Shown: positions 24,615 to 34,170 of the stretch, one piece after another
How the letters are laid out: each line of letters begins with the position of its first letter
Numbering within the stretch: position 1 is the first letter of the stretch
From: Mycobacterium kyogaense
GTDB lineage: Bacteria > Actinomycetota > Actinomycetes > Mycobacteriales > Mycobacteriaceae
Direction of reading: 5' to 3'
Length of the DNA stretch: 64,000 bases
Assembly: GCF_003254575.1 (NCBI RefSeq)
Contig: NZ_QJUA01000009.1
Coordinates: 90,321 to 154,320, forward strand
The notes under the pieces: generated by a model
Seen by the model: the letters and a program-made list of their open reading frames with translations, nothing else
The model's database searches: none
Told to the model about the DNA's origin: nothing
Position numbers and translations under genes: made by a program

Positions 24615-27600
24615 CGTCCTGTCCGTAGATGTAGTACATCGCGACTGGCTCGGCATAGCCGAGCTGATGGTTCTCGTCGTCGGACTGACGCCGGAATGAC
24701 GCATTGACACTGGAGAATCTGTGGACCTCGACTTCGACCAACAGAGACATGTTCTGGGCTCGAAGGAGATCACGGAGGAATTTCGGATCGACGGTGAGCT
24801 CATCGCCCGATGATCCGGCCCGCTCATGTCGACCAATCGGCCGTGTGTCGTCCCACACTGCCGATCTCAGGACTTCCATACCATCGCGCGTCCACTGCCG
24901 CATGTCCGCATCCGAACTCAGGCCCATGGAGGTAACAACTGCCGGCGACGGGCGCGCTGGTGGAAACGAAACATCACCTGAATAAGGATCTTGAGCGTCT
25001 ACACCTCTATCGTGCCATGGGCTTTCGATCCACCTATGCAGGTCGAACAGCCCGCTGCCTAGCCAGTCATGGTGTGGGGAATCGGGTATGTGAAGCGGCG
25101 TGGCCGACGTCGCTAAACTGAGCGCGCGCAGTAGCGCGTCGGCAGTCTTCGGGTTGATGAACGCGCTCCTCACGTTCGTGTACTGCGACCGTGTGCGGCT
25201 CAGGGTCGTGCGTCGACCCCACACCGTGGGCCAGGCAATATCGGGTCGGAAATGCGCGTCGAAGTCGATCGGGCCTATCTGGTACACCCAGTCATCGATC
25301 TTTGAGTCGCGGCGGGGTTCGTCGAAGTCACCGATGGACTCCACCATGGGACCAGCATCACGACGATCCGAGAGCCAACGGCCATCCGAACGAGTCGGTA
25401 TGTGATACCGCAAAAAACGGGCCCACTCATCGTCGCCGTCGTCATAGATGCGCACGGTCGGCAAGCAAGCTACCAACCGTCCTGCAATCTCATAGAGGGC
25501 GTGAATCGACAGGTAGAAGTCAAGGTCATCGCTTTCCGGCCAGTCGCTCTTGTAGGTAGAGGTCCCGGAGGGATACAGGTCAAGCACGTGACGAGTGTCC
25601 TCTTCGAATTCTCCGCGACTCGAAACCTGCCATACACCTACCAACAGGTCGTTTGTGAGGTGCTCAATTACGTCTTTATGGAGGCCAAAAGCATCTCCGA
25701 GCGGGTCGCACCAGTAGTCTGTAAAGTCCATGTAGAACCGGAAGTCAGTGTCTCCAAGGAATTCTTCCAAATCGTCTTCATTGGTGAGGCGAGTCAGCTC
25801 CGTCTCGGGTAACTCGGCGCCGTGGTCAACGGATAGAAGATCCGGCAGCGTCAAAGCCCTTATTTCATGCCGTGAGGTCGGGTCCGCCCGCCGCGTTCTA
25901 ATTGGCTCACCAAGCTTCGTGATGGCGCGAAGTTCATCCTCCGACAGTTCGATTGAATGACTCTGTGCCAGCGCAAGTAGTGCACCCTTGGCTGTGTGCT
26001 GCATTACTATGTGAGGAGGCTCAATGAAGACGATGTAGCGCAACAGCTCCTCGAAGGTCGAAACGGTCTCTTGCGCAAGAGGGTTGCTTGCCGAAGCTTC
26101 GATTGCAAACAGCAACCATTCCCGAGCATGCTTCTCGTAGAAGACGAGTCGAGGATCCACAAAGCCAGCTACGGATCGTTTGCCCTCCGCGATCTCCCGT
26201 AACGCTGACACTTCTTCCGCCGCGCCCGCCTCAAGTAATAGCCGAGCCGCATGTGCTGCCCGCCAACGGCTGGTCACCGATGGATCGCCCAGAGATGACC
26301 AAATCAAGCTAGCCACGGCGATTGGAACGTTGTCCTGAATTTGACTGAGGATGTCGGCTGTGTCATCACCGGCATCCTCTGGGGCGATGTCGGTGAATAG
26401 CTCAGCGCAGTCGTCATACATTGCGAAGAGACCTTCAGCATCCAGGTACGTCGCGAGATGCATTGCCAGTGCATAGCATTCACTTGAGTCAAGACGTTCA
26501 GGTACGTGTCCGACGGCGTGGATAGCTGCACTCATCAGTTCACTTGCTGGAATTCCTGTGGATGCCGCCAGGGGCGTAATGCGGTCGTATCCAATACAAG
26601 CAATCTGGCGGGCGAACCTTTTGACCACCACCTTGCTGAGTCTGATCAGCTCGTCGCGAACGCCATTCGGGAGGTTTGTGCGGGAGTCTAGAATTGAAAG
26701 CAGCCTTCGGCAATCGAAGAGGTCGAACTGGGTGCTGGCATGGAAGGCAGCGACGACGTCTGACAGACGTGAAGGTTGGACTGCGGTCGCAAGTTCGATG
26801 ATGTCGTCGCGGTACACGGGCGTTTCGCGATCCCGTACGTACGCGAACGCCGCATCCCATCCTGCCGGCGTGTTGAAGTCTAGTTCTTTGAGCGCCTTCA
26901 GCGCGGATTCTCTCCCATCCTTGAGGTCTCGCCAGGAGCGAGGAGACTCATAGGTGTCTGAAGCTTCGTCCGGCATAGCGATTTTTCGTTCGGCTGGGGC
27001 GTAGATGGTCCCCGCGAGGTCGATGCCGACTTCCTCTGCAACCGCGTCGAGCTCCGCGTAGAACCTTTCAGAGAAACTAGTTGGTCGCTGCAAGCCTTGT
27101 AGTGCCTCGAGGATCTGACGTCCGCGCGAAGGATGCTTTCGGAGTGCCCGTATTAAGAGGTCTGACGAACACGTGTATTCGTCGAATGCAGTCAGTCCGA
27201 TGGCTGAAAGCGGCCAATCACGCAGAGGCCCATTTGATTTCGCGAAAGCCCGTCCGATCTCTGTCAGGCTTGCAATTCGGCGATCGCGCCACCGGGACGC
27301 CATCGCGAGAGCTTGACAGGGATCAAACAGGCCCGCAGCCGTCATCGGCTCAGCTAGATCAATCTCATCTTGGTAAGGGCGGAGACTCTCTGCAATTTGC
27401 AACAGCCGGTACGCTCGGGGGCCGCTGGCTCCCAGTCGGGCGGCTGACTCGGCGAGCGTCATCAGTGCATGCCACCGAACGGGCAGATCGTCACCTGCCC
27501 GTTCGGTAGTCTCCACCGCATGCTGAAAGTGGTGCCGACACTCGCGGTAATCAAACTTGTAGGCTGCCCGCGCAAGTGCGACGAGATCGTCGCACAGCAT

Positions 27601-30600
27601 GGACGATTCCTCACGAGCTACTTCGATTCTTTTTTGTAGAGTCTCGACGACTGCCATCGCTAACTCGTGTAGCTCGGGATTCGCTGCCGCGATTCGGACA
27701 ACCTCTGTTAATGTCGCGCGGGACAGGAAGCCGGCGTTATCTGCACACCATGCCGCGAGTTCCGCCGACGCGGGAGGAGCTGAAGGGTCGGCGAGTATTC
27801 GCACTGCGATCCGAGCCGTAGCGTTTATGAGCAGCCGGGGAGTCTCGTAGTCCGAGTAGCTACGCATCGTTTGGGTCGCGAGCGTTTGGTAATGCGTCGC
27901 AACGTCGACGCTATGTCCGACAGCTAGTGAGGACCACAAATCCAACCACTTGCACAGTGGTACAACGTTTTGTCGATATTCACGTAGTGACCGAGAGTCC
28001 GTATGTGGATTCTCCTTGGCTCGCTGGACGTCCAGACCCGCGATCGACTCGGCGTCGAGATCGCGCCCTTCGAGGCGCGATCGTATGGCGAAACCGCGAA
28101 GCATCGACACGGCTTTCCCGTGATACCAAGAGTTTGTGGCACCTATGCTCCCGGGTAGGTATAGGTCGAGGATGTGCACGCCCTCCGCCTTGTCCAAGAG
28201 GTTCAATCTTGTCCCGAGCGCAACAATCCACCAGATGCCATCTAATCCAGGGGTTGGGCTGAAGTAGTCCGACCGGTCCTTCGTGAGTTCGATTGCATGT
28301 TTGTGGCTTCTCAGCATCGTGACGATCCGTCGAACGGTTTGAGGCGTTAAGGCGACGTCCGACTCCCAACTCGCTTGTGCTACAGCGAGCTGGAGGTACT
28401 TGAGCGGCTTTGGTCCGCCGGCTAGCGCTTGCAGGTCATCAATGCGGCCCACGTCGGCCAAGCGGCGTGCGACGACTATCCCCGCATCGAAACCGATGGT
28501 TTCTGGCTTCCATCGCGCTAGGAATGAGACACAGGCCTGAGGGCCGTCAGTGTTGATGTATGCCCACGCGAGTTCGGCGATGTCTGAAATTGCAACTTGA
28601 GGTTCGCCGTCATCAGGTGCCGACCGGTCAACCCATGCCCGGGTCCATTCCACCGCGCTACGGAGGCGATTGCGAGCAAGTGCTTGCTGGCCCGATGCCT
28701 TGGACAGTAAGGATGCTTCGATAACGAGGTCGGACCCGGGCCATTCACCCGCCAAAGCTCTCGTAGCGATCAGGTGTTCAAGCAGGCTTGGGTCGAGGAA
28801 CTCGGCTGCGAGATCGGGGTTTTGGCGGATAAGCTCTCGCCGCCGGCCATGCCCCGCTGCGAGGTTACCGGCCTTCAGAGCCAAACGGCCAGCCGCCGGC
28901 TTCATTCCCGCACGTAGAGCACCTTTCAGTGCCAGCTGCACAGTGTGTTGAGCAATCTCATATCGCTCCAGGTCTTGCTCTCGTAGCGAAGACCCGGCGA
29001 GAAGTCCTTCGGGCTTGGCTTCTGATAGCGCGAGTTCGACAAGGTCATCAATGCGGCCCGCATCGAGGAGCAGGTCGGGTAGAGAAGTTGCGATGTATGG
29101 GTCTTCTCCGGCCAGCTGCGTCACGCGATCAAGAAAATTGGTGAGAGATATACCGGTCGGCTTGTAGTGCTGCTGAAACCAAGTTTCGGTCGGCTCATCG
29201 CGAAACTGCACCGCGCCGCCATCGATCACAAGCGGCCGCTTTAGGTCGGTAACAAAGCTGTGTACCAACGACTCTGGTACGCCGGCGACCGTCGCCAGAA
29301 CCCGGATGGGAATCATCGGCCGAAGCGCTGCCAGACATTCACACATGAGATCGACGTCTCTCGGTGCGTCGCGATGATCATCTTTGGCCTTTTCAATCGC
29401 GGCCCGAATTGATTGATCAATGATTTGTTCGCTGGTCTGTACGCTGCCGCCGAAGTATTGAAGGACCTCGTGCACAGATGTTTTGGATTCCATGGCGTCG
29501 GCTTGAGCACGCGGATTTCCACCGGACACTCGGTGAAATTCTGCCCCATCGTCGGAGCTAACATCTGGGAAGCTCGTTGCCAGGTGCTGCGTCGACTCGA
29601 GTTGGTTGAACCCTTCTAGTTCGATCGTGATTGCGTTGGGAGGAGGCTCCAACAAGCCCACCCGTTCAGTTCTGCATAGGACAACCAGGCGACAGTTATC
29701 GGGGAACGACTCGCGAAGTAATTTGGGGACAAAAGATTTGGCATCCAAATCTCGTGCAGCAAGACACGCGTTGTCCGCAGCGTCGACAACAACAACGAGC
29801 AACGCTTCGTCGTGGCCTGCGCGCAAGAACGTGCAAGCATCTTCGATTCTATGTTTGAAGGTGCGGAAGTAATCGGAAGACTGAGCGGCTGCAGACGGAA
29901 TGACTAGTTCGCATAAGCCTCTCGCCGCCAACTCATTACAAATCTGCACGAGCCCTTGTCGGTCTTCGTGGCGCGGACTGCTTGGCCGTCGATACGTTCC
30001 GTTGCCGAAACAGTCATATACCACTGACGTGGATCCCGCCGGCATGCGACTGCCCAACTGCTGCGCAAACATGCTTTTCCCGATGCCACCTGCCGCGTGG
30101 ACGATGACGGGTGATGAGTTGGGACGTGCGACCATCTCGGCCAGTGAATCTTCCTGATGAGTCACGATGATCGAATCTGGCATAGCAATGATGTTTGGTG
30201 CGGGCATCAGTTGTTCTTCGGTGACCCTCAGTGCGGCCAATACGTCACGACGCAGAACACGAGGATTCGCCGCGTGCAGAGATGTCGCGCGAATCGCGAT
30301 CATCTCCTTCAGGAGAATGTGGTCATTCGTCGGTGCGCCAGGCAAAAGGCCAGCAAGGTGATTTTCGAATTGCTCGCGCAGGAGCTGAAGGTTAGGTGCG
30401 CTGTCCTCAATCGCGACCTGTCGAACGAAGGCCGCGATCTGTTTGTCCGTAATGACCGCACGCACCCACTTTCGGAGGTGAGTGGCGGCTCGCTTAGCGC
30501 TGGGCTCCGCGTCGCGCAGGCCGTGTCCGAGTATCGCCAGCGCTGTATGCACGTCCGGCGCTGCCGGACGGTTGGTAGTGAGCGTGAAGGTGACGCGCTC

Positions 30601-30951
30601 GACGGAATCTGGGTGCTCATCGAGAAGCTCTTTGTATCGCTCGGCGAAGCCGAGCAGAAGCTTTTTGAACCACGACACAGTCCAAGGACTGTCCTCTTGA
30701 AGCGTCGTGTGCTTGAACTGGCGGTAGACCACCCGCTTGGCTGTGGCAAGCTCCGACGAGCCGTAGTACTCGGCGAGGTCGATTACCTGTTCACCGCGTC
30801 TCTTGCGAGTGTCGTCGTCGGAAGATCCCTCAACGACGATCATCACCAAGTCGCCGTTTGGGTCCAGGAGTTTCAACGAGTGCCGCGCGGCCCAGACATA
30901 GTGGAATTGATCGCCGTCGCGGCTTGGGCGCACAGGGTCAAGCAGTTCCAT
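24595..30951 (-). CDS. Giant Avs/AVAST-like STAND NTPase with N-terminal PD-(D/E)xK-like nuclease domain
   Basis: 2118 residues, uninterrupted. N-terminal region (about 1-210): RDGDQFHYVW, then VMIVVEG (Glu41) with D45-D47, and VVYRQFKHTT (Gln78-x-Lys80), the E...QxK pattern of PD-(D/E)xK nucleases such as Cap4/DUF4297. STAND core (about 255-600): Walker A HAAGGIGKS (Lys292), Walker B ALLVVVVDAADNA (Asp390), then RLVVLCRTER and SGGNPRAQ, matching NACHT/AP-ATPase sensor segments. The remaining ~1500 residues look helical and repeat-like and would be the ligand sensor. Known Avs proteins oligomerise on phage terminase or portal and activate the N-terminal effector. No clear ribosome site precedes ATG 30951, so the mRNA may be leaderless. 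Codon use is AT-richer than the flanks. Confidence 0.82.
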   Translation of the reverse strand: MELLDPVRPSRDGDQFHYVWAARHSLKLLDPNGDLVMIVVEGSSDDDTRKRRGEQVIDLAEYYGSSELATAKRVVYRQFKHTTLQEDSPWTVSWFKKLLLGFAERYKELLDEHPDSVERVTFTLTTNRPAAPDVHTALAILGHGLRDAEPSAKRAATHLRKWVRAVITDKQIAAFVRQVAIEDSAPNLQLLREQFENHLAGLLPGAPTNDHILLKEMIAIRATSLHAANPRVLRRDVLAALRVTEEQLMPAPNIIAMPDSIIVTHQEDSLAEMVARPNSSPVIVHAAGGIGKSMFAQQLGSRMPAGSTSVVYDCFGNGTYRRPSSPRHEDRQGLVQICNELAARGLCELVIPSAAAQSSDYFRTFKHRIEDACTFLRAGHDEALLVVVVDAADNACLAARDLDAKSFVPKLLRESFPDNCRLVVLCRTERVGLLEPPPNAITIELEGFNQLESTQHLATSFPDVSSDDGAEFHRVSGGNPRAQADAMESKTSVHEVLQYFGGSVQTSEQIIDQSIRAAIEKAKDDHRDAPRDVDLMCECLAALRPMIPIRVLATVAGVPESLVHSFVTDLKRPLVIDGGAVQFRDEPTETWFQQHYKPTGISLTNFLDRVTQLAGEDPYIATSLPDLLLDAGRIDDLVELALSEAKPEGLLAGSSLREQDLERYEIAQHTVQLALKGALRAGMKPAAGRLALKAGNLAAGHGRRRELIRQNPDLAAEFLDPSLLEHLIATRALAGEWPGSDLVIEASLLSKASGQQALARNRLRSAVEWTRAWVDRSAPDDGEPQVAISDIAELAWAYINTDGPQACVSFLARWKPETIGFDAGIVVARRLADVGRIDDLQALAGGPKPLKYLQLAVAQASWESDVALTPQTVRRIVTMLRSHKHAIELTKDRSDYFSPTPGLDGIWWIVALGTRLNLLDKAEGVHILDLYLPGSIGATNSWYHGKAVSMLRGFAIRSRLEGRDLDAESIAGLDVQRAKENPHTDSRSLREYRQNVVPLCKWLDLWSSLAVGHSVDVATHYQTLATQTMRSYSDYETPRLLINATARIAVRILADPSAPPASAELAAWCADNAGFLSRATLTEVVRIAAANPELHELAMAVVETLQKRIEVAREESSMLCDDLVALARAAYKFDYRECRHHFQHAVETTERAGDDLPVRWHALMTLAESAARLGASGPRAYRLLQIAESLRPYQDEIDLAEPMTAAGLFDPCQALAMASRWRDRRIASLTEIGRAFAKSNGPLRDWPLSAIGLTAFDEYTCSSDLLIRALRKHPSRGRQILEALQGLQRPTSFSERFYAELDAVAEEVGIDLAGTIYAPAERKIAMPDEASDTYESPRSWRDLKDGRESALKALKELDFNTPAGWDAAFAYVRDRETPVYRDDIIELATAVQPSRLSDVVAAFHASTQFDLFDCRRLLSILDSRTNLPNGVRDELIRLSKVVVKRFARQIACIGYDRITPLAASTGIPASELMSAAIHAVGHVPERLDSSECYALAMHLATYLDAEGLFAMYDDCAELFTDIAPEDAGDDTADILSQIQDNVPIAVASLIWSSLGDPSVTSRWRAAHAARLLLEAGAAEEVSALREIAEGKRSVAGFVDPRLVFYEKHAREWLLFAIEASASNPLAQETVSTFEELLRYIVFIEPPHIVMQHTAKGALLALAQSHSIELSEDELRAITKLGEPIRTRRADPTSRHEIRALTLPDLLSVDHGAELPETELTRLTNEDDLEEFLGDTDFRFYMDFTDYWCDPLGDAFGLHKDVIEHLTNDLLVGVWQVSSRGEFEEDTRHVLDLYPSGTSTYKSDWPESDDLDFYLSIHALYEIAGRLVACLPTVRIYDDGDDEWARFLRYHIPTRSDGRWLSDRRDAGPMVESIGDFDEPRRDSKIDDWVYQIGPIDFDAHFRPDIAWPTVWGRRTTLSRTRSQYTNVRSAFINPKTADALLRALSLATSATPLHIPDSPHHDWLGSGLFDLHRWIESPWHDRGVDAQDPYSGDVSFPPARPSPAVVTSMGLSSDADMRQWTRDGMEVLRSAVWDDTRPIGRHERAGSSGDELTVDPKFLRDLLRAQNMSLLVEVEVHRFSSVNASFRRQSDDENHQLGYAEPVAMYYIYGQDGEVREL

Positions 30952-31263
30952 TTGCGCCCAGTAAACCCGCTACTCATCGTTGTATGGATGAGGACGCGCC
31001 AACCGGTGGTCGGCTCAATTCCGCTCGGTGACGAGACGATGTCGTGCGTTTCGTATGGTGCGATTCCCGCCAGCAGGAGGGACTTGGTTCCTGCGCCTTC
31101 GTGGGCGGACCGCTCCACTTCCGCTGGTCCGCAGACAGTCCGCAGATCACTCGACGCAAGCCAAGGCTTGCCGACGAATACACAGCACATCGCTGCACTT
31201 CAACAACTTTTCTCGATGTCAGCACAGGGTAGGCGCGAACCTCCGCAACTGCACTGTGGCACT
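30952..31263. other. Upstream region of the STAND gene and right edge of the island
   Basis: 312 bases with no supported gene; open frames here run into the attR repeat or are antisense shadows. It must hold the promoter of the defence operon. On the minus strand, TTTACT lies 8 bases before ATG 30951 and could be a -10 for a leaderless transcript, but this is weak. Confidence 0.4.
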
Positions 31264-31306
31264 CTTAAAATCCGCCAAGTGTCGGTTCGAGTCCGACTGG
31301 GGGCAC
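31264..31306 (+). repeat. attR: 43-base direct repeat of the tRNA-Leu 3' end
   Basis: Repeats 21389-21431 with one difference. Its T-arm half is CCGAC, which would pair perfectly with GTCGG, while the copy in the intact tRNA has CCGAT and a G-U pair. That suggests this copy is the ancestral host end and the present tRNA 3' end came with the element. The preceding bases (GTGGCACT) do not continue the tRNA, so this copy is not a functional tRNA. Confidence 0.88.
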
Positions 31307-31427
31307 AAGTAATCCCGCGGGGTCGGGTCGGTTGCGATCCAAACCTCGTGTGGTCGCTGTCGTCGGCAGCTACCTGCGTCAACACCGCGTCGGCAGAAAG
31401 CCCATCGACCGACCTAGACTCCAAAAA

Positions 31428-31823
31428 ATGCGCGTCCCTCGACGAATTGCAGAATTCAACAAGCGGGTCACCAATCCGGCGGCTCGCACCATCACGCCGT
31501 GGCTTCCGAACCTCGGGACGCTTGAGCACGTCGGGCGCAATTCGGGTAAGCGATATCGCACGCCCCTTCTGGTGTTCAAGACCGATGAGGGCTACGCCAT
31601 CCTCATCGGCTACGGCCTGCAGACAGACTGGTTGAAGAACGTCCTGGCCGGTGGACAGACAGTGCTGCGCAAGCACGGACGAGCAGTTGCGCTCGTCAAC
31701 CCACGAGTGGTCAGTAAAGCCGATGCTGCGGCCGTCGTCACAGGGCCTTCCCGGCTGCTCTTTCGGGCGTTTCCCTACAACGAGGCGGCCCTGCTACTGA
31801 CGGATGCGGGCTCCGCACGCTGA
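31428..31823 (+). CDS. Deazaflavin (F420)-dependent nitroreductase-family protein
   Basis: 131 residues from the ATG at 31428 (MRVPRRIAEFNKRVT); upstream in-frame codons run back towards attR and are not homologous. The split-barrel DDN/Rv3547 family is seen in LEHVGRNSGKRYRTPLLVF, then GYAILIGYG, WLKNVLAGGQTVLRKHG and the Pro-Arg-Val end. Family members bind coenzyme F420 or other cofactors and reduce quinones or nitro compounds; F420 use is characteristic of mycobacteria. The substrate is unknown. It is the first core gene right of the island. Confidence 0.85.
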   Translation: MRVPRRIAEFNKRVTNPAARTITPWLPNLGTLEHVGRNSGKRYRTPLLVFKTDEGYAILIGYGLQTDWLKNVLAGGQTVLRKHGRAVALVNPRVVSKADAAAVVTGPSRLLFRAFPYNEAALLLTDAGSAR

Positions 31824-31932
31824 CCCCGGCACCGCACCGCACGTCGATCCGAAGGAGCGACTGAAGTCCGCTGGCCCGGTGACGGTTCGACTTCTGAGAC
31901 CTCCCGAGTCACGAACGAATCACACCCATGTT

Positions 31933-31958
31933 GTTTAGCGCCGACGACGCTGGGGAAT
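31933..31958 (+). promoter_or_regulatory. Weaker candidate SigF promoter
   Basis: GTTT (31933-31936), 16 bases, GGGAAT (31953-31958); one mismatch to the GGGTAT -10. The downstream ATG at 31982 has GGAGG at 31969-31973. It resembles the other SigF-type sites but is less exact. Confidence 0.4.
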
Positions 31959-31981
31959 CGCTAGTGACGGAGGCACGTCAC

Positions 31982-32263
31982 ATGACAACAAACACACCAA
32001 CACTTCGTAGGCGTCGTCGATATGTCATCGTCCACACGATCGCGATGGTCGCCGCCGTAGCGTCGGGTACGTTCGCCTTGGTCGCAATGCTCTTCGGATC
32101 GCCCGCGAGTTTCGTTCTCGCACTGGCGCTTTGCGGCGCCGCGTGGATCGTCACCCACTTCGTGGAGTACCTCACCGAGCAGGATGTGATTGAGGCGCGT
32201 CGTCGTCGCTCACGGCCGACGCGGCGCATGACCGGCTCCGCGCGGCTGACTCCGTCGCACTAG
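31982..32263 (+). CDS. Small two-helix membrane protein, unknown function
   Basis: 93 residues from ATG 31982, with GGAGG 8 bases upstream. A basic N terminus (TLRRRRRYVIVH) precedes two hydrophobic helices (TIAMVAAVASGTFALVAMLFG and FVLALALCGAAWIVTHFV), then a charged tail (EARRRRSRPTRRMTG). Topology is in-in, with both ends basic. No family recognised. A weak SigF-type promoter is upstream, so it may belong with the small stress membrane proteins on the left of the window. Confidence 0.65.
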   Translation: MTTNTPTLRRRRRYVIVHTIAMVAAVASGTFALVAMLFGSPASFVLALALCGAAWIVTHFVEYLTEQDVIEARRRRSRPTRRMTGSARLTPSH

Positions 32264-32363
32264 GCATTCGGCGAAGCAGCGAAGCGACGGCGCGCCCTAT
32301 TGCCCCGCAGGCCACCGGTCGAGCCAGCCGCCAACGGCGCGTCAAGGCGATCTTTGGCACCGT

Positions 32364-33164
32364 GTGCGAGATGATGCCCCTGTAACTTCTGATGCGGATG
32401 TGACGAAGGCTTCGGTCCCGGCGGAGGCAGTGAGCTCCCGCGCAGACAGCGCGACCGAACCCGAACCGACCCAGGCGCCTGTCGACTCCCCGAACGCGAC
32501 ACGCCCGGCGCCGCAGCCGCGCACGTGGTCGATGCCGAAGTCGCCGGTCACTCGTCAGCACGTCGACGATGTGGGCCGCGGCGTCGTCAAGATCTCCAGA
32601 TCGCTGTTCAGTCTCGTGGGCCGCGCGGCACGGTCGGGTGCACGCATCGTTGCTCAGATGTGGCGCGCACTCGCAGCGGTGCCGCCGTCAGCGCGACTGC
32701 TGTTCCTGACGAGCACGCTGCTGCTCCTCGGATTTGTCGGTGCTCTGGTTCTCGAGGGCGCTCCCGGTCTGCTCTGCATCATCGTCGTGATCCCGTTCTG
32801 CGCGGCTGTTCTCGGCGCACTCGGGTACCGCTGGTACAGCGGGCTCGGTCCTGACGCGGTCGCCGCATCGCAGTCGCGCCCGATCCAGCCGGCGAAGTCG
32901 GACCTGGAGCGGTCTGTCGACTACGTCGACCGAAAGCTGGCGCTGGCGCTCACCTCCCTCGGCACTGACCATCACCAGCAGGCGATTATCGCGCTGTTCC
33001 AGGCGAAGACGGCCGTCGAGCTGACGTTGGGAACCGAACAGGATCTCGACAGCTATGCCGACATGACGATGCGCCCCGGCGACTACGGGCTACGCCCCCG
33101 GATCGGGGCCGGGTCCGGCTCGACGTCGACGCCGCGAGAGGGTAATTCGCTAGCGGCATCGTGA
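32364..33164 (+). CDS. Membrane protein with disordered N terminus, unknown function
   Basis: 266 residues from a GTG at 32364; no strong ribosome site, so the start is uncertain. Residues 1-75 are Pro/Ala/Ser-rich and disordered. Two adjacent hydrophobic segments follow (ARLLFLTSTLLLLGFVGALV and GLLCIIVVIPFCAAVLGALG, about residues 112-155), then a soluble helical region (SDLERSVDYVDRKLALALTSL, QQAIIALFQAKTAVELTLG) and a Gly/Ser-rich tail. No family recognised. The helical segment may mediate oligomerisation. It is followed by the FNT gene 145 bases later. Confidence 0.6.
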   Translation: MRDDAPVTSDADVTKASVPAEAVSSRADSATEPEPTQAPVDSPNATRPAPQPRTWSMPKSPVTRQHVDDVGRGVVKISRSLFSLVGRAARSGARIVAQMWRALAAVPPSARLLFLTSTLLLLGFVGALVLEGAPGLLCIIVVIPFCAAVLGALGYRWYSGLGPDAVAASQSRPIQPAKSDLERSVDYVDRKLALALTSLGTDHHQQAIIALFQAKTAVELTLGTEQDLDSYADMTMRPGDYGLRPRIGAGSGSTSTPREGNSLAAS

Positions 33165-33309
33165 CCGGACGGGCGGATTGACCCGCTGACCCTCACGCAA
33201 CCTGGGTGTTGGCTGTGAGGTGGTGGCAACACGACTGTCCACGTGCTGTTGCGAATCGGCAATCCGGTCGGGGAACTCTGGGGCAACGGTCTTCCCCGAA
33301 AGGTTCTCC

Positions 33310-34170
33310 ATGTCCTATGTGAGTCCGAGCGAGTTCGTCGGCAAGATGATCGACGCCGGCGAGTCGAAAGCATTGATGTCGACCCGCGACATCCTGATTC
33401 GAGCGTTCATGGCAGGTGCCATCCTCGCCCTCGCGGCGGCGTTCGCCGTGACCATCACCGTGCAGACCGGCAACGCGTTGCTCGGCGCGGTCCTGTTCCC
33501 CGTCGGCTTCTGTCTGCTCTATCTGCTCGGATTCGACCTTCTGACAGGTGTTTTCACACTCGTCCCACTGGCCATGCTCGACAAGCGCCGCGGCGTGACG
33601 TTCAGGTCGATGATGCGCAACTGGGGCCTGGTTTTCGTCGGCAATTTCGCCGGCGCCATCCTGGTCGCCCTCATGATGGCGGTGGTGTTCACCTACGGCT
33701 TCAGCGTCGACCCGAACGAGGTCGGCCAGCGGCTCGGTGAGATCGGGCACAGCCGGACGGTGGGATACGCCGAGCACGGTGCCGCAGGCATGTTGACCCT
33801 GTTCATCCGCGGGGTCCTGTGCAACTGGATGGTTTCCACCGGCGTCGTGGCGGCGATGATGTCCACCAGCGTCTCGGGCAAGGTCATCGCGATGTGGATG
33901 CCCATCATGCTGTTCTTCTACATGGGCTTCGAGCATTCCATCGTGAACATGTTTCTGTTCCCGTCGGGACTCATGCTCGGCGGCGACTTCTCGATCGGCG
34001 ACTACTTGATCTGGAACGAAATCCCCACGGTGATCGGTAATCTCGTCGGGGGACTGACCTTCGTGGGACTGACGCTTTTCGCCACGCACGCCCGTACCGG
34101 CGACACGCGACTGGTCGAAGTGCCCTCGGAGGATCGCTCGCTCATGACAACAGGACGGACTGCTCGATGA
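33310..34170 (+). CDS. Formate/nitrite transporter (FNT) family channel, probable cyanate transporter
   Basis: 286 residues from ATG 33310 (MSYVSPSEFVGKMI), with GAAAGG upstream. Six membrane helices with the FNT pattern: ILIRAFMAGAILALAAAFAV, LLYLLGFDLLTGVFT (the L2-L3 omega-loop region), WGLVFVGNFAGAI, GVLCNWMVSTGVV (the L5-type break), WMPIMLFFYMGFEHSIVNMF (including the conserved His), then a last helix before a polar tail. FNT proteins are pentameric channels for small monovalent anions (formate, nitrite, hydrosulfide). The stop overlaps the cyanase ATG, which points to cyanate or bicarbonate as cargo (inference). Confidence 0.88.
   Translation: MSYVSPSEFVGKMIDAGESKALMSTRDILIRAFMAGAILALAAAFAVTITVQTGNALLGAVLFPVGFCLLYLLGFDLLTGVFTLVPLAMLDKRRGVTFRSMMRNWGLVFVGNFAGAILVALMMAVVFTYGFSVDPNEVGQRLGEIGHSRTVGYAEHGAAGMLTLFIRGVLCNWMVSTGVVAAMMSTSVSGKVIAMWMPIMLFFYMGFEHSIVNMFLFPSGLMLGGDFSIGDYLIWNEIPTVIGNLVGGLTFVGLTLFATHARTGDTRLVEVPSEDRSLMTTGRTAR

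Larger units (their letters stand above)
21389..31306. mobile_element. 9.9-kb genomic island integrated in tRNA-Leu(UAA)
   Basis: The segment is bounded by 43-base direct repeats of the tRNA 3' end. Inside, sequence is clearly richer in A/T and codon choice less GC-biased at third positions than in the flanking genes. Cargo: a two-helix membrane protein, a possible small protein, an unassigned 217-residue protein, and a convergent two-gene operon of an Avs-like STAND NTPase and an unassigned partner. No integrase, excisionase or replication gene was recognised. The element is thus either decayed or mobilised in trans. Defence-type cargo at a tRNA site fits a defence island. Confidence 0.85.

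Noticed and set aside
31028..31312. Open frame ending in attR
   Set aside because: Final codons are tRNA sequence; no homology or ribosome site.
30157..31635. 492-residue plus-strand frame through the STAND 5' end and attR
   Set aside because: Opposite to a well-supported gene and crosses the tRNA repeat.
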